64,000 bases of DNA, taken from NCBI RefSeq assembly GCF_003992595.1, contig NZ_RZNA01000005.1:115731-179730 (forward strand). Reading direction: 5' to 3'. The notes under the pieces are model-generated. The model was not told where the DNA came from and searched no databases. It saw only the letters and a list, made by a program, of their open reading frames with translations. Source of the stretch: Flagellimonas oceanensis. Lineage in GTDB: Bacteria > Bacteroidota > Bacteroidia > Flavobacteriales > Flavobacteriaceae. A program made the position numbers and the translations under genes. Positions 9,518-17,678 of this stretch are shown piece after piece (positions within the stretch are counted from its first letter, which is position 1; each line of letters begins with the position of its first letter).

Positions 9518-11269
9518 ATGGCGTCGCATTACGAAGCACCTATTCGAAAGCCCTTAGTGGTCGGAGACAAAGGATACCACGATGTATCAGTGGACATTGC
9601 CCGTCCGGTTGAGGGAAAGGCCAATAAACAATGGTGGATTGTATTTTCCATCGCATTAGTGGCATTCCTCTGGGGTTTAGGATGTATCATTTATACCGTT
9701 TCCACGGGTATTGGGGTTTGGGGACTTAACCGAACCGTTAACTGGGCCTGGGATATTACCAACTTTGTATGGTGGGTAGGTATTGGTCACGCAGGTACAC
9801 TGATTTCAGCTGTACTCTTGCTTTTCCGTCAAAAATGGAGAATGGCGATCAACCGTTCTGCAGAGGCGATGACCATTTTCTCGGTTGTTCAGGCAGGTTT
9901 GTTCCCTATTATCCACATGGGTCGTCCATGGTTGGGATACTGGGTACTTCCCATCCCTAACCAATTCGGTTCGCTTTGGGTAAACTTCAACTCGCCCTTG
10001 CTCTGGGACGTATTTGCGATTTCAACGTATCTTTCCGTATCATTGGTATTCTGGTGGACAGGTTTGTTACCTGACTTTGCCATGATTCGTGATAGAGCGG
10101 TAAAACCGTTCCAAAAGAAAATATACAGCCTGTTGAGCTTTGGTTGGACAGGTCGTGCAAAGGATTGGCAACGTTTTGAGGAAGTTTCCTTGGTATTGGC
10201 TGGTTTGGCCACGCCTTTGGTACTTTCCGTACACACGATTGTATCTTTTGACTTTGCCACTTCGGTAATTCCAGGATGGCACACCACCATCTTCCCTCCG
10301 TACTTCGTTGCGGGTGCGATTTTCTCTGGATTTGCCATGGTAAACACACTTTTGATCATTATGCGTAAGGTGTGCAGCCTTGAGGCGTATATCACAGTAC
10401 AGCACATTGAATTGATGAATATCGTAATCATGATTACGGGTTCCATCGTGGGATGTGCCTATATCACGGAGTTGTTCATTGCATGGTATTCCGGAGTGGA
10501 GTATGAGCAGTATGCTTTCTTGAACAGGGCTACCGGACCTTACTGGTGGGCTTACTGGTCCATGATGACCTGTAACGTATTCTCGCCACAGTTCATGTGG
10601 TTCAAAAAATTGCGTACCAGTATCATGTTCTCCTTCTTTATCTCCATTGTGGTGAACATAGGGATGTGGTTTGAGCGTTTCGTGATTATCGTTACCTCCT
10701 TGCACAGGGATTACTTGCCATCCTCTTGGACGATGTTCTCCCCGACCTTCGTGGATATCGGAATCTTTGTCGGGACCATAGGATTCTTCTTCGTGTTGTT
10801 CCTGTTGTACTCTAGAACGTTCCCTGTAATCGCGCAGGCCGAGGTAAAATCCATCTTGAAAGCATCAGGAGAGAAATACAAGAAATTAAGGGATGCAGGA
10901 AAGCCTTTGTATGAAATGCCACAAGGTGTGAACAAAGTGGTAAGCTACGATGAGCCGATAACGGACGACGTGTTGATGGGAGAGCCCAAACCGACCGTCG
11001 GCGATAAAGTTGGCGTATCCGAGCTGCTAGGCACCATTGGTACCTTCGACGCAGCCACGGAGACCCCGGACGATCTCAAAAAGATAAAAGGTGTAGGTCC
11101 GGAGATGGAACGTACCTTGAACGAAATAGGCATATTTACCTATGCCCAGGTCGCTAGAATGACCGAAAAGGAGTATGATTTGTTGGACTCAATTACCGGA
11201 AGGTTCCCAGGACGTGCACAGCGCGATGATTGGGCGGGTCAGGCAAAGTTGTTAAACGATAAAAAATAA
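9518..11269 (+). CDS. actC: Alternative complex III subunit ActC, NrfD/PsrC-like quinol-oxidising membrane protein, with C-terminal HhH extension
   Basis: ActC is the NrfD-family integral membrane subunit that binds menaquinol. The body (about 1-440) contains about ten hydrophobic helices, starting around ALVAFLWGLGCIIYTV and including GIGHAGTLISAVLLLF and FPIIHMGRPWLGYW, typical of this family. Unusually, the protein continues after the last helix. A cytoplasmic linker leads to a soluble domain at about 518-583 beginning DDLKKIKGVGPEMERTLNEI, which reads as a helix-hairpin-helix fold. Total length is 583 residues. Only two bases separate it from actD, so translation is probably coupled. Confidence 0.92.
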   Translation: MASHYEAPIRKPLVVGDKGYHDVSVDIARPVEGKANKQWWIVFSIALVAFLWGLGCIIYTVSTGIGVWGLNRTVNWAWDITNFVWWVGIGHAGTLISAVLLLFRQKWRMAINRSAEAMTIFSVVQAGLFPIIHMGRPWLGYWVLPIPNQFGSLWVNFNSPLLWDVFAISTYLSVSLVFWWTGLLPDFAMIRDRAVKPFQKKIYSLLSFGWTGRAKDWQRFEEVSLVLAGLATPLVLSVHTIVSFDFATSVIPGWHTTIFPPYFVAGAIFSGFAMVNTLLIIMRKVCSLEAYITVQHIELMNIVIMITGSIVGCAYITELFIAWYSGVEYEQYAFLNRATGPYWWAYWSMMTCNVFSPQFMWFKKLRTSIMFSFFISIVVNIGMWFERFVIIVTSLHRDYLPSSWTMFSPTFVDIGIFVGTIGFFFVLFLLYSRTFPVIAQAEVKSILKASGEKYKKLRDAGKPLYEMPQGVNKVVSYDEPITDDVLMGEPKPTVGDKVGVSELLGTIGTFDAATETPDDLKKIKGVGPEMERTLNEIGIFTYAQVARMTEKEYDLLDSITGRFPGRAQRDDWAGQAKLLNDKK

Positions 11270-11271
11270 TC

Positions 11272-11799
11272 ATGGCATCAAAAGTTATACAAGCACTTTA
11301 CAACGATGACGATGTGTTGATGCATGCCGTAAAAAAGGTTAGGGCAGAGCACCATCATATAGAGGAAGTGTACACTCCGTTCCCTGTCCACGGTCTGGAC
11401 AAGGCAATGGGATTGGCAGATACCCGAATAGCTATAACCTCTTTCCTTTACGGATGTTTGGGATTGACGGTTGCCATAGTCATGATGAACTTTATCATGA
11501 TCGAGGATTGGCCGCAGGATATCGGTGGTAAACCAAGTTTCAGTTACTTGGAGAACATGCCGGCTTTTGTTCCGATTATGTTCGAGCTTACGGTTTTCTT
11601 CGCAGCTCACTTGATGGTGATTACTTTTTACCTTAGAAGTAGAATGTGGCCGTTCAAAAAAGCGGAAAATCCCGATAAACGTACTACCGATGACCACTTT
11701 TTAATGGAAATCGGTCTGCACGACAACGAAAATGAACTTGCCGACTTGTTGTGGGAAACAGGAGCGGTGGAAGTAAAAGTTACAGAAAAGGAGTCTTAA
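11272..11799 (+). CDS. actD: Alternative complex III subunit ActD (DUF3341)
   Basis: ActD is a membrane subunit of alternative complex III without cofactors. The 175-residue sequence matches the DUF3341 pattern. A soluble N-terminal part (about 1-55) contains YNDDDVLMHAVKKV and EEVYTPFPVHGLD, and two hydrophobic segments follow (about 56-78 and 100-125). It lies 2 bases after actC and 4 bases before actE, which fits stoichiometric expression. Confidence 0.9.
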   Translation: MASKVIQALYNDDDVLMHAVKKVRAEHHHIEEVYTPFPVHGLDKAMGLADTRIAITSFLYGCLGLTVAIVMMNFIMIEDWPQDIGGKPSFSYLENMPAFVPIMFELTVFFAAHLMVITFYLRSRMWPFKKAENPDKRTTDDHFLMEIGLHDNENELADLLWETGAVEVKVTEKES

Positions 11800-11803
11800 T
11801 AAT

Positions 11804-12373
11804 ATGAAGCAATTAGGTAAAATAAGTGTTGTTTTGGTTCTTGTGTTGTTCGCAGCATCTTGCGCGGACAAGAACAGTCCAAACTACCAATTCATGCCAA
11901 ACATGTACGAACCTGTAGGATATGAGGCCTATCAAGGTGTTGACAACGGCTTGTTCCCAGAAGGGACCGAGGCGCTTGTACCACCGGCGGGTACCATCTC
12001 CCGAGGATACATGCCCTATGAGTTTGAAAACACTCCGGAAGGTAAGGAACTAGCAAGATTGAACACAAGTCCATTGGATTCCTTGAACCAGGAAGAAAAC
12101 ATGGTCAAAGGAGCAGAGCTTTATGCGATTTACTGTGCCGTTTGCCATGGACCAAAAGGAGATGGACAAGGAAATCTTGTGAAAAGAGAAAAAATATTGG
12201 GTGTTCCCAGCTACGATGATCCAGCTAGAAATATTACTGTAGGGACTACGTACCACACTATTTATTACGGATTGAACTCCATGGGCTCTTATGCCTCACA
12301 GTTCGCTAATGAAAAAGAAATGTGGCAAGTGTCCGAATACGTGATGAAGTTAAAGGAAGACCTAACAAAATAA
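11804..12373 (+). CDS. actE: Alternative complex III subunit ActE, monohaem cytochrome c lipoprotein
   Basis: ActE is the monohaem cytochrome that helps pass electrons out of the complex. The 189-residue protein starts with a lipoprotein signal ending in AASC (Cys20) and carries a single haem motif, CAVCH, followed by GPKGDGQGNLVKRE. A probable Met axial ligand is in GLNSMGSYASQF. It is expected to be anchored by lipid in the periplasmic leaflet beside ActA and ActB. It is tightly packed between actD and actF. Confidence 0.92.
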   Translation: MKQLGKISVVLVLVLFAASCADKNSPNYQFMPNMYEPVGYEAYQGVDNGLFPEGTEALVPPAGTISRGYMPYEFENTPEGKELARLNTSPLDSLNQEENMVKGAELYAIYCAVCHGPKGDGQGNLVKREKILGVPSYDDPARNITVGTTYHTIYYGLNSMGSYASQFANEKEMWQVSEYVMKLKEDLTK

Positions 12374-12390
12374 TAGGATAAGAAGAAACT

Positions 12391-13728
12391 ATGTATACCT
12401 TTTCAAACAAACTTAGACTAGGATCTTTCATAGCCATGGGGCTTGGATTCATATTCCTTGTAATTGGTTTTATGTCTGCCCCATCAACTGTGGAAGAAGC
12501 CAAGGCCATGGTAGCAGTGCATGACGATGGTCATGGAGGAGGGCATGCAGAAGAAGCAGCCGAAAGCCATGGAGAAGAGCAAGGTCACGGAGCAGCCGAA
12601 GCACACGGTGAAGAGCACGACTCTTCCCACGATGAGCATTTGTTGCAACAATTGCAGAACCGTCCTTGGTCCGCACTTTACGTAGCAGCATTCTTTTTCT
12701 TTATGATAGCATTGGGCGTTTTGGCCTTTTATGCCATACAGCGCGCTGCGCAAGCAGGGTGGTCCCCATTGCTTTTTAGGGTCATGGAGGGTATTACCGC
12801 ATACTTGGTTCCCGGTGGAATCATTGTATTTGTGATCTTATTGCTTTCCGCACTGCACATGAACCACATGTTTGTGTGGATGGACCCGGAAGTTGTGGCC
12901 CACGATGAATTGTTGCAAGGAAAAGCAGGATACTTGAACCCAACTTTCTTTTTGATAAGAGCTGCCATATTCTTGGGTGGATGGATTTTCTACCGTCAAT
13001 ATTCGAGAAAATTGTCCTTGGCTCAGGATGAGTCTGATGATAACAGCAACTTTGTAAAGAACTTTAGATGGTCGGCAGGTTTCTTGGTATTCTATTTGGT
13101 TACTGAGTCCATGATGTCCTGGGACTGGATCATGAGTGTGGATCCACACTGGTTCAGTACGTTGTTCGGATGGTATGTATTTGCCAGCATGTTCGTATCT
13201 GGTATCACTGTGATCGCCATGGTAACGGTTTACCTGAAATCAAAAGGATATTTAGAGCAAGTGAATGACAGCCACATCCACGATTTGGCCAAGTTCATGT
13301 TCGGTATCAGTATTTTCTGGACCTACCTTTGGTTCTCCCAGTTCATGCTGATTTGGTACGCGGATATTCCTGAAGAGGTAACCTACTATGTGGCAAGGTT
13401 CCAGGATTACAAACTGCCTTTCTTCGGTATGTTGGCCTTGAACTTTGTATTCCCATTGTTGGTGCTTATGAACAGTGATTACAAAAGAATCAACTGGTTT
13501 GTTATCATGACCGGTATTGTGGTGCTATTTGGCCACTATTTGGATATATTTAATATGATAATGCCTGCAACGGTTGGTGACCAATGGTTCATTGGATTGC
13601 CAGAGATTGGTGGTATTTTGTTCTTCGGAGGTTTGTTTGTGTACTGGGTGTTCACGGCTTTGACAAAGGCGCCCTTACAGCCCAAGCGAAACCCGTTCAT
13701 TGAGGAGAGTAGACATTTTCATTATTAA
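12391..13728 (+). CDS. actF: Alternative complex III subunit ActF, NrfD-like membrane protein with a His-rich insert
   Basis: ActF is the second NrfD-type membrane subunit of the complex and lacks the quinone site of ActC. The 445-residue protein has about ten hydrophobic helices (for example FIAMGLGFIFLVIGFMSA near 13-30 and YVAAFFFFMIALGVLAFYAI near 95-115). Between the first two helices lies a histidine-rich, acidic segment at residues 44-83 with nine histidines. That stretch is not needed for the fold and could bind copper, iron or zinc. The gene lies 17 bases after actE and 33 bases before coxB. Confidence 0.9.
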   Translation: MYTFSNKLRLGSFIAMGLGFIFLVIGFMSAPSTVEEAKAMVAVHDDGHGGGHAEEAAESHGEEQGHGAAEAHGEEHDSSHDEHLLQQLQNRPWSALYVAAFFFFMIALGVLAFYAIQRAAQAGWSPLLFRVMEGITAYLVPGGIIVFVILLLSALHMNHMFVWMDPEVVAHDELLQGKAGYLNPTFFLIRAAIFLGGWIFYRQYSRKLSLAQDESDDNSNFVKNFRWSAGFLVFYLVTESMMSWDWIMSVDPHWFSTLFGWYVFASMFVSGITVIAMVTVYLKSKGYLEQVNDSHIHDLAKFMFGISIFWTYLWFSQFMLIWYADIPEEVTYYVARFQDYKLPFFGMLALNFVFPLLVLMNSDYKRINWFVIMTGIVVLFGHYLDIFNMIMPATVGDQWFIGLPEIGGILFFGGLFVYWVFTALTKAPLQPKRNPFIEESRHFHY

Positions 13729-13761
13729 TAGATTACGATTTAAGTCTTAGATAGATAAACG

Positions 13762-14868
13762 ATGACTGCATTATTAACATTAGCTGTTTTAGTATTAGTT
13801 GCGATTGCGATTTGGCAAATGACCAAGATTTTTGAACTATCGCAAACTAAAACAGAACGCGCTGAGATTGCGAACGATTCCGATAACAAGAACAATGGTT
13901 ACCTTTTGTTCGCCTTCCTCATTTTTATTTATGGGATCACTATTTTCAGCTTTGCCAAGTACGCAAAAATGCTTTTGCCAGAGGCTGCATCCGAACATGG
14001 TGGGGATTACGATCAATTGATGTTGGTTTCCATGGGGATCATCTTCTTTGTGCAAACCGTGACCCAGGCCCTATTGCACTACTTTGGTTACAAGTACAGG
14101 GGGCAAAAGGGAAGAAAAGCGTTGTTTTTCGCAGATAATGATAGATTGGAGTTTATCTGGACCATTATTCCCGTGATCGTGTTGGCAGGTTTGATTCTTT
14201 GGGGACTCTACACCTGGACAAACATCATGGACGTGAACGAGGATGATGACCCATTGGTCGTGGAACTCTACGCCCAACAATTCAATTGGACCGCCAGGTA
14301 TGCTGGGGATGACAACGTGCTCGGTAATGCCAATGTTAGATTGATAGATATCAACAATGCCAATGTACTAGGTTTGGATGAATCCGATCCAAATGCCGAA
14401 GATGATATCATTGTAAAGGAATTGCACCTGCCCGTAGGTAGGAAAGTGAACTTTAAAATGAGGTCTCAAGATGTATTGCACTCTGCTTACATGCCCCACT
14501 TTAGAGCTCAAATGAACTGTGTTCCCGGAATGATCACACAATTTTCGTTCACGCCTACCGTGACCACGGAGGATATGCGTTTGAACCCTGATATCGTTGA
14601 TAAGGTAAAAAGGACCAATGCGATTCGTGCAGAGAATGCCAAGGATCCATGGGAGTTCGATTACGTATTGTTGTGCAACAAAATATGCGGAAAATCACAC
14701 TATAACATGCAGATGAAGATTATAGTGGAAACCGAGGAAGAGTACAATAAATGGATTGCTGAGCAGAAAACGTTCAAAGAAACCGTGATGGTCGATGAAA
14801 CAGCCCAAGCTTCCAACACAACGGAAGTTGCTGATGTGGAATTGAACGAAACAGCTTCGGTAGAATAA
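13762..14868 (+). CDS. coxB: Cytochrome c oxidase subunit II
   Basis: Subunit II carries the binuclear CuA centre that takes electrons from cytochrome c. The 368-residue protein has two membrane helices after an N-terminal one (about 1-20, 48-68, 85-105, 130-155) and then a periplasmic cupredoxin domain. CuA ligands are visible: His240 (LHSAYMPHF), Cys305 and Cys309 in CNKICGKSH, His313 and Met316. The residue that is Glu in classical oxidases (CxExC, a Mg/CuA ligand) is Lys here. There is no fused haem c domain. Its place directly behind actF suggests a physical link between alternative complex III and the oxidase. Confidence 0.94.
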   Translation: MTALLTLAVLVLVAIAIWQMTKIFELSQTKTERAEIANDSDNKNNGYLLFAFLIFIYGITIFSFAKYAKMLLPEAASEHGGDYDQLMLVSMGIIFFVQTVTQALLHYFGYKYRGQKGRKALFFADNDRLEFIWTIIPVIVLAGLILWGLYTWTNIMDVNEDDDPLVVELYAQQFNWTARYAGDDNVLGNANVRLIDINNANVLGLDESDPNAEDDIIVKELHLPVGRKVNFKMRSQDVLHSAYMPHFRAQMNCVPGMITQFSFTPTVTTEDMRLNPDIVDKVKRTNAIRAENAKDPWEFDYVLLCNKICGKSHYNMQMKIIVETEEEYNKWIAEQKTFKETVMVDETAQASNTTEVADVELNETASVE

Positions 14869-14905
14869 CTAACAAAAAAGAATAACGAAAAAAATTAATT
14901 GGAAT

Positions 14906-16729
14906 ATGTCTGAAGTAGCCCATGTAAGTCATGATGATCACCACGATGATCATGGACATCACCATAAGGAAACCTTCGTAACGAAATACATTTTCAGTCA
15001 GGACCATAAGATGATATCCAAGCAATATCTGATTACCGGTCTAATCATGGGATTCATTGGTATTGCTATGTCGTTGTTGTTTAGAATGCAATTGGCATGG
15101 CCAGGCGAATCTTTCGGGATTTTTGAGGCTGTATTGGGCAAATGGGCCCCAGACGGTGTAATGGACGCTGATATCTATTTGGCATTGGTGACCATTCACG
15201 GTACGCTCATGGTATTCTTTGTATTGACACAGGGATTGAGTGGTACCTTCAGTAACCTGTTGATTCCACTGCAGATCGGTGCACGGGATATGGCATCTGG
15301 GTTCATGAACATGCTATCTTACTGGATGTTCTTTGTTTCATCCGTGATCATGATCATTTCCTTGTTCGTGGAAGCTGGACCTGCAGCAGCAGGTTGGACC
15401 ATCTATCCACCATTGAGTGCACTTCCAATGGCACAACCAGGTTCAGGTATGGGTATGACACTTTGGTTGGTATCCATGGCCATATTCATCGCGTCCTCTT
15501 TGTTGGGATCGTTGAACTACATTGTGACCGTAATAAACCTTAGGACAAAAGGAATGTCGATGACCCGCCTTCCTTTGACCATTTGGGCATTTTTTGTGAC
15601 TGCGATTATCGGTGTGGTATCTTTCCCGGTATTGTTGTCAGCAGCTTTGTTGTTAATCATGGATAGAAGCTTTGGTACATCGTTCTTCCTATCGGATATC
15701 TTTATCCAAGGAGAAGTATTGCACTACCAAGGAGGTTCGCCCGTATTGTACGAGCACTTGTTCTGGTTCTTGGGACACCCTGAGGTATACATCGTATTGT
15801 TACCTGCATTGGGTATTACTTCCGAAGTGATGTCAACCAACGCTAGAAAACCTATTTTTGGATATAGGGCAATGGTCGCCTCTATCTTGGCGATTGCATT
15901 CCTATCCACCATCGTATGGGGACACCACATGTTCGTATCCGGTATGAACCCGTTCTTGGGCTCTGTATTTACGTTTACGACCCTTTTGATCGCCATACCA
16001 TCAGCGGTAAAAGCATTTAACTATATCACCACACTTTGGAAAGGTAACCTACAGCTGAACCCAGCGATGTTGTTCTCCATTGGCCTGGTGTCAACCTTTA
16101 TCACAGGAGGTTTGACAGGTATCATTTTGGGTGATAGTACCTTGGATATCAACGTTCACGATACATACTTCGTTGTGGCCCACTTCCACTTGGTAATGGG
16201 TATATCGGCCTTATATGGAATGTTCGCAGGAATCTACCATTGGTTCCCAAAAATGTTCCAAGGACGCATGATGAACAAGAACTTGGGTTATGTCCACTTC
16301 TGGATTACCGCAGTTTGTGCCTATGGGGTATTCTTCCCAATGCACTTTGTGGGAATGGCAGGGGTGCCACGTCGTTACTATGAGAACACGGCCTTCCCAA
16401 TGTTCGATGAGTTGACGAACGTTCAGGTATTGATGACCGTATTTGCTATCATTGCAGGTTTGGCGCAGTTGATATTCGTTTACAACTTCATCTCAAGTAT
16501 CTTCTACGGTAAAAAAGGACCTGTGAACCCTTGGGGTTCCAATACACTGGAATGGACAACTCCTCAAGAGCATATCCATGGAAACTGGCCTGGGGAGATT
16601 CCTCATGTTTACCGTTGGGCATACGATTACAGTAAAACATACGAAAATGGGGAGTACATCATTGCAGGACAGGATTTTGTTCCGCAAAACGTTCCGCTTC
16701 AAGAGAATGAAGAAGAACTCAACCATTAA
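14906..16729 (+). CDS. coxA: Cytochrome c oxidase subunit I (A-type)
   Basis: Subunit I holds haem a and the haem a3-CuB site where oxygen is reduced and protons are pumped. The 607-residue protein has twelve helices and the key motifs: HGTLMVFF (haem a ligand), GHPEVY with CuB ligand His291, D-channel Glu293 and cross-link Tyr295, the His-His pair in WGHHMF, and HDTYFVVAHFHLV with the haem ligands. The glutamate in GHPEV marks an A1-type oxidase. The first 20 residues are remarkable: eight are histidine, interspersed with Asp. It is the last gene of the operon and a terminator follows. Confidence 0.96.
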   Translation: MSEVAHVSHDDHHDDHGHHHKETFVTKYIFSQDHKMISKQYLITGLIMGFIGIAMSLLFRMQLAWPGESFGIFEAVLGKWAPDGVMDADIYLALVTIHGTLMVFFVLTQGLSGTFSNLLIPLQIGARDMASGFMNMLSYWMFFVSSVIMIISLFVEAGPAAAGWTIYPPLSALPMAQPGSGMGMTLWLVSMAIFIASSLLGSLNYIVTVINLRTKGMSMTRLPLTIWAFFVTAIIGVVSFPVLLSAALLLIMDRSFGTSFFLSDIFIQGEVLHYQGGSPVLYEHLFWFLGHPEVYIVLLPALGITSEVMSTNARKPIFGYRAMVASILAIAFLSTIVWGHHMFVSGMNPFLGSVFTFTTLLIAIPSAVKAFNYITTLWKGNLQLNPAMLFSIGLVSTFITGGLTGIILGDSTLDINVHDTYFVVAHFHLVMGISALYGMFAGIYHWFPKMFQGRMMNKNLGYVHFWITAVCAYGVFFPMHFVGMAGVPRRYYENTAFPMFDELTNVQVLMTVFAIIAGLAQLIFVYNFISSIFYGKKGPVNPWGSNTLEWTTPQEHIHGNWPGEIPHVYRWAYDYSKTYENGEYIIAGQDFVPQNVPLQENEEELNH

Positions 16730-16754
16730 AAAATACATTTATATTAGTGAAAGA

Positions 16755-16785
16755 GCCCGTCCGTTTTTGGATGGGCTTTTTTTAT
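16755..16785 (+). terminator. Intrinsic terminator after coxA
   Basis: A 9-bp stem with one G-T pair (AGCCCGTCC at 16755-16763, GGATGGGCT at 16770-16778), a GTTTTT loop and a T-run mark the end of the actA-coxA operon. Confidence 0.9.
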
Positions 16786-16850
16786 GGAAATGGATTTTGA
16801 AGTGAAATGTATATCTTTAAAAGGCATTTCCCCATCAAAAGAGAACCGTC

Positions 16851-17675
16851 ATGAAAAAGTTACTTATCCTATTGTTGGCCTTGGCTCCACTAATCTCAAT
16901 GGCCCAGCGTAAACCCAAGATCAAGGGCAGCCGAATTGTGACACAAGTAAGCGAGGAGCTTCCACCATTTGATGCCATAATATTGAACGACGACCTCGAA
17001 ATCAATTTGAACAAGGCCTTGGGGCCGGGGTATCACATTTCCGCCGATGACAACCTTATCGATGTCCTAAAATTTGAGGTGGAGGGAGGCACCTTGGTCA
17101 TTAGTTCCTATTACAATATTACCAGGAAAAAAGAACTTACCATAACTGTTAACTACACTGAATTGAAAGCCATAACGGTTAAAAACGGAGCAATAATTTC
17201 TCAAGATGTGATTGAATCCAATGAGCTGTTCGTGGATGGCTTCAACAATACCAAGTTGGATATCAAAGCAAATGCTGCGGTCATGGATATTAATCTGGAA
17301 GATACCAGCAGCGGAGATTTCCATGTCGAGGTCGATTCATTGAACGTTAACCTCAACAAAAGGGCACAGGCCTATGTGTATGCGCAAATAAATGCTGGTG
17401 TTTTGGATTTGGAAGGAAATTCCTCTTTGGCCATGGAAGGCACATCGGATAGGTTGAGCGCCAGTTTGCTCGACTACGCCAAATATAAGGGCGAGGCCAT
17501 GCAAATAGGCTCTTGCGAATTAAAAGCGGCGGGGAATGCCAATGCAAGGGTGTATGCATTTGGCGACATTAACATTCACTCAACGGGAGATGCCAGTATC
17601 TACCTTTATGGAACCCCGAAGATTACCATTGAAGAGTTTTTGGATAGCTCCCAACTCATCAAAAAGCAAGAGTAA
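16851..17675 (+). CDS. Secreted DUF2807 (GIN-domain) protein
   Basis: The 274-residue protein has a signal peptide (MKKLLILLLALAPLISMAQ) and then a DUF2807 / head-GIN domain, a beta-helix-like fold formed by repeating short strands. Visible marks are FDAIILNDDLEINLN, ITVNYTELKAITVKNGA, LDIKANAAVMDINL, and the late NARVYAFGDINIHSTGDASIYLYG. Family members are abundant in Bacteroidota and were named putative adhesins, but their role is not established. It lies 120 bases after coxA beyond a terminator, with a weak -7-like TATCTTTA at 16812-16819. Its stop is 3 bases from the end of the convergent acyl-CoA dehydrogenase gene. Confidence 0.8.
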   Translation: MKKLLILLLALAPLISMAQRKPKIKGSRIVTQVSEELPPFDAIILNDDLEINLNKALGPGYHISADDNLIDVLKFEVEGGTLVISSYYNITRKKELTITVNYTELKAITVKNGAIISQDVIESNELFVDGFNNTKLDIKANAAVMDINLEDTSSGDFHVEVDSLNVNLNKRAQAYVYAQINAGVLDLEGNSSLAMEGTSDRLSASLLDYAKYKGEAMQIGSCELKAAGNANARVYAFGDINIHSTGDASIYLYGTPKITIEEFLDSSQLIKKQE

Positions 17676-17678
17676 CGT

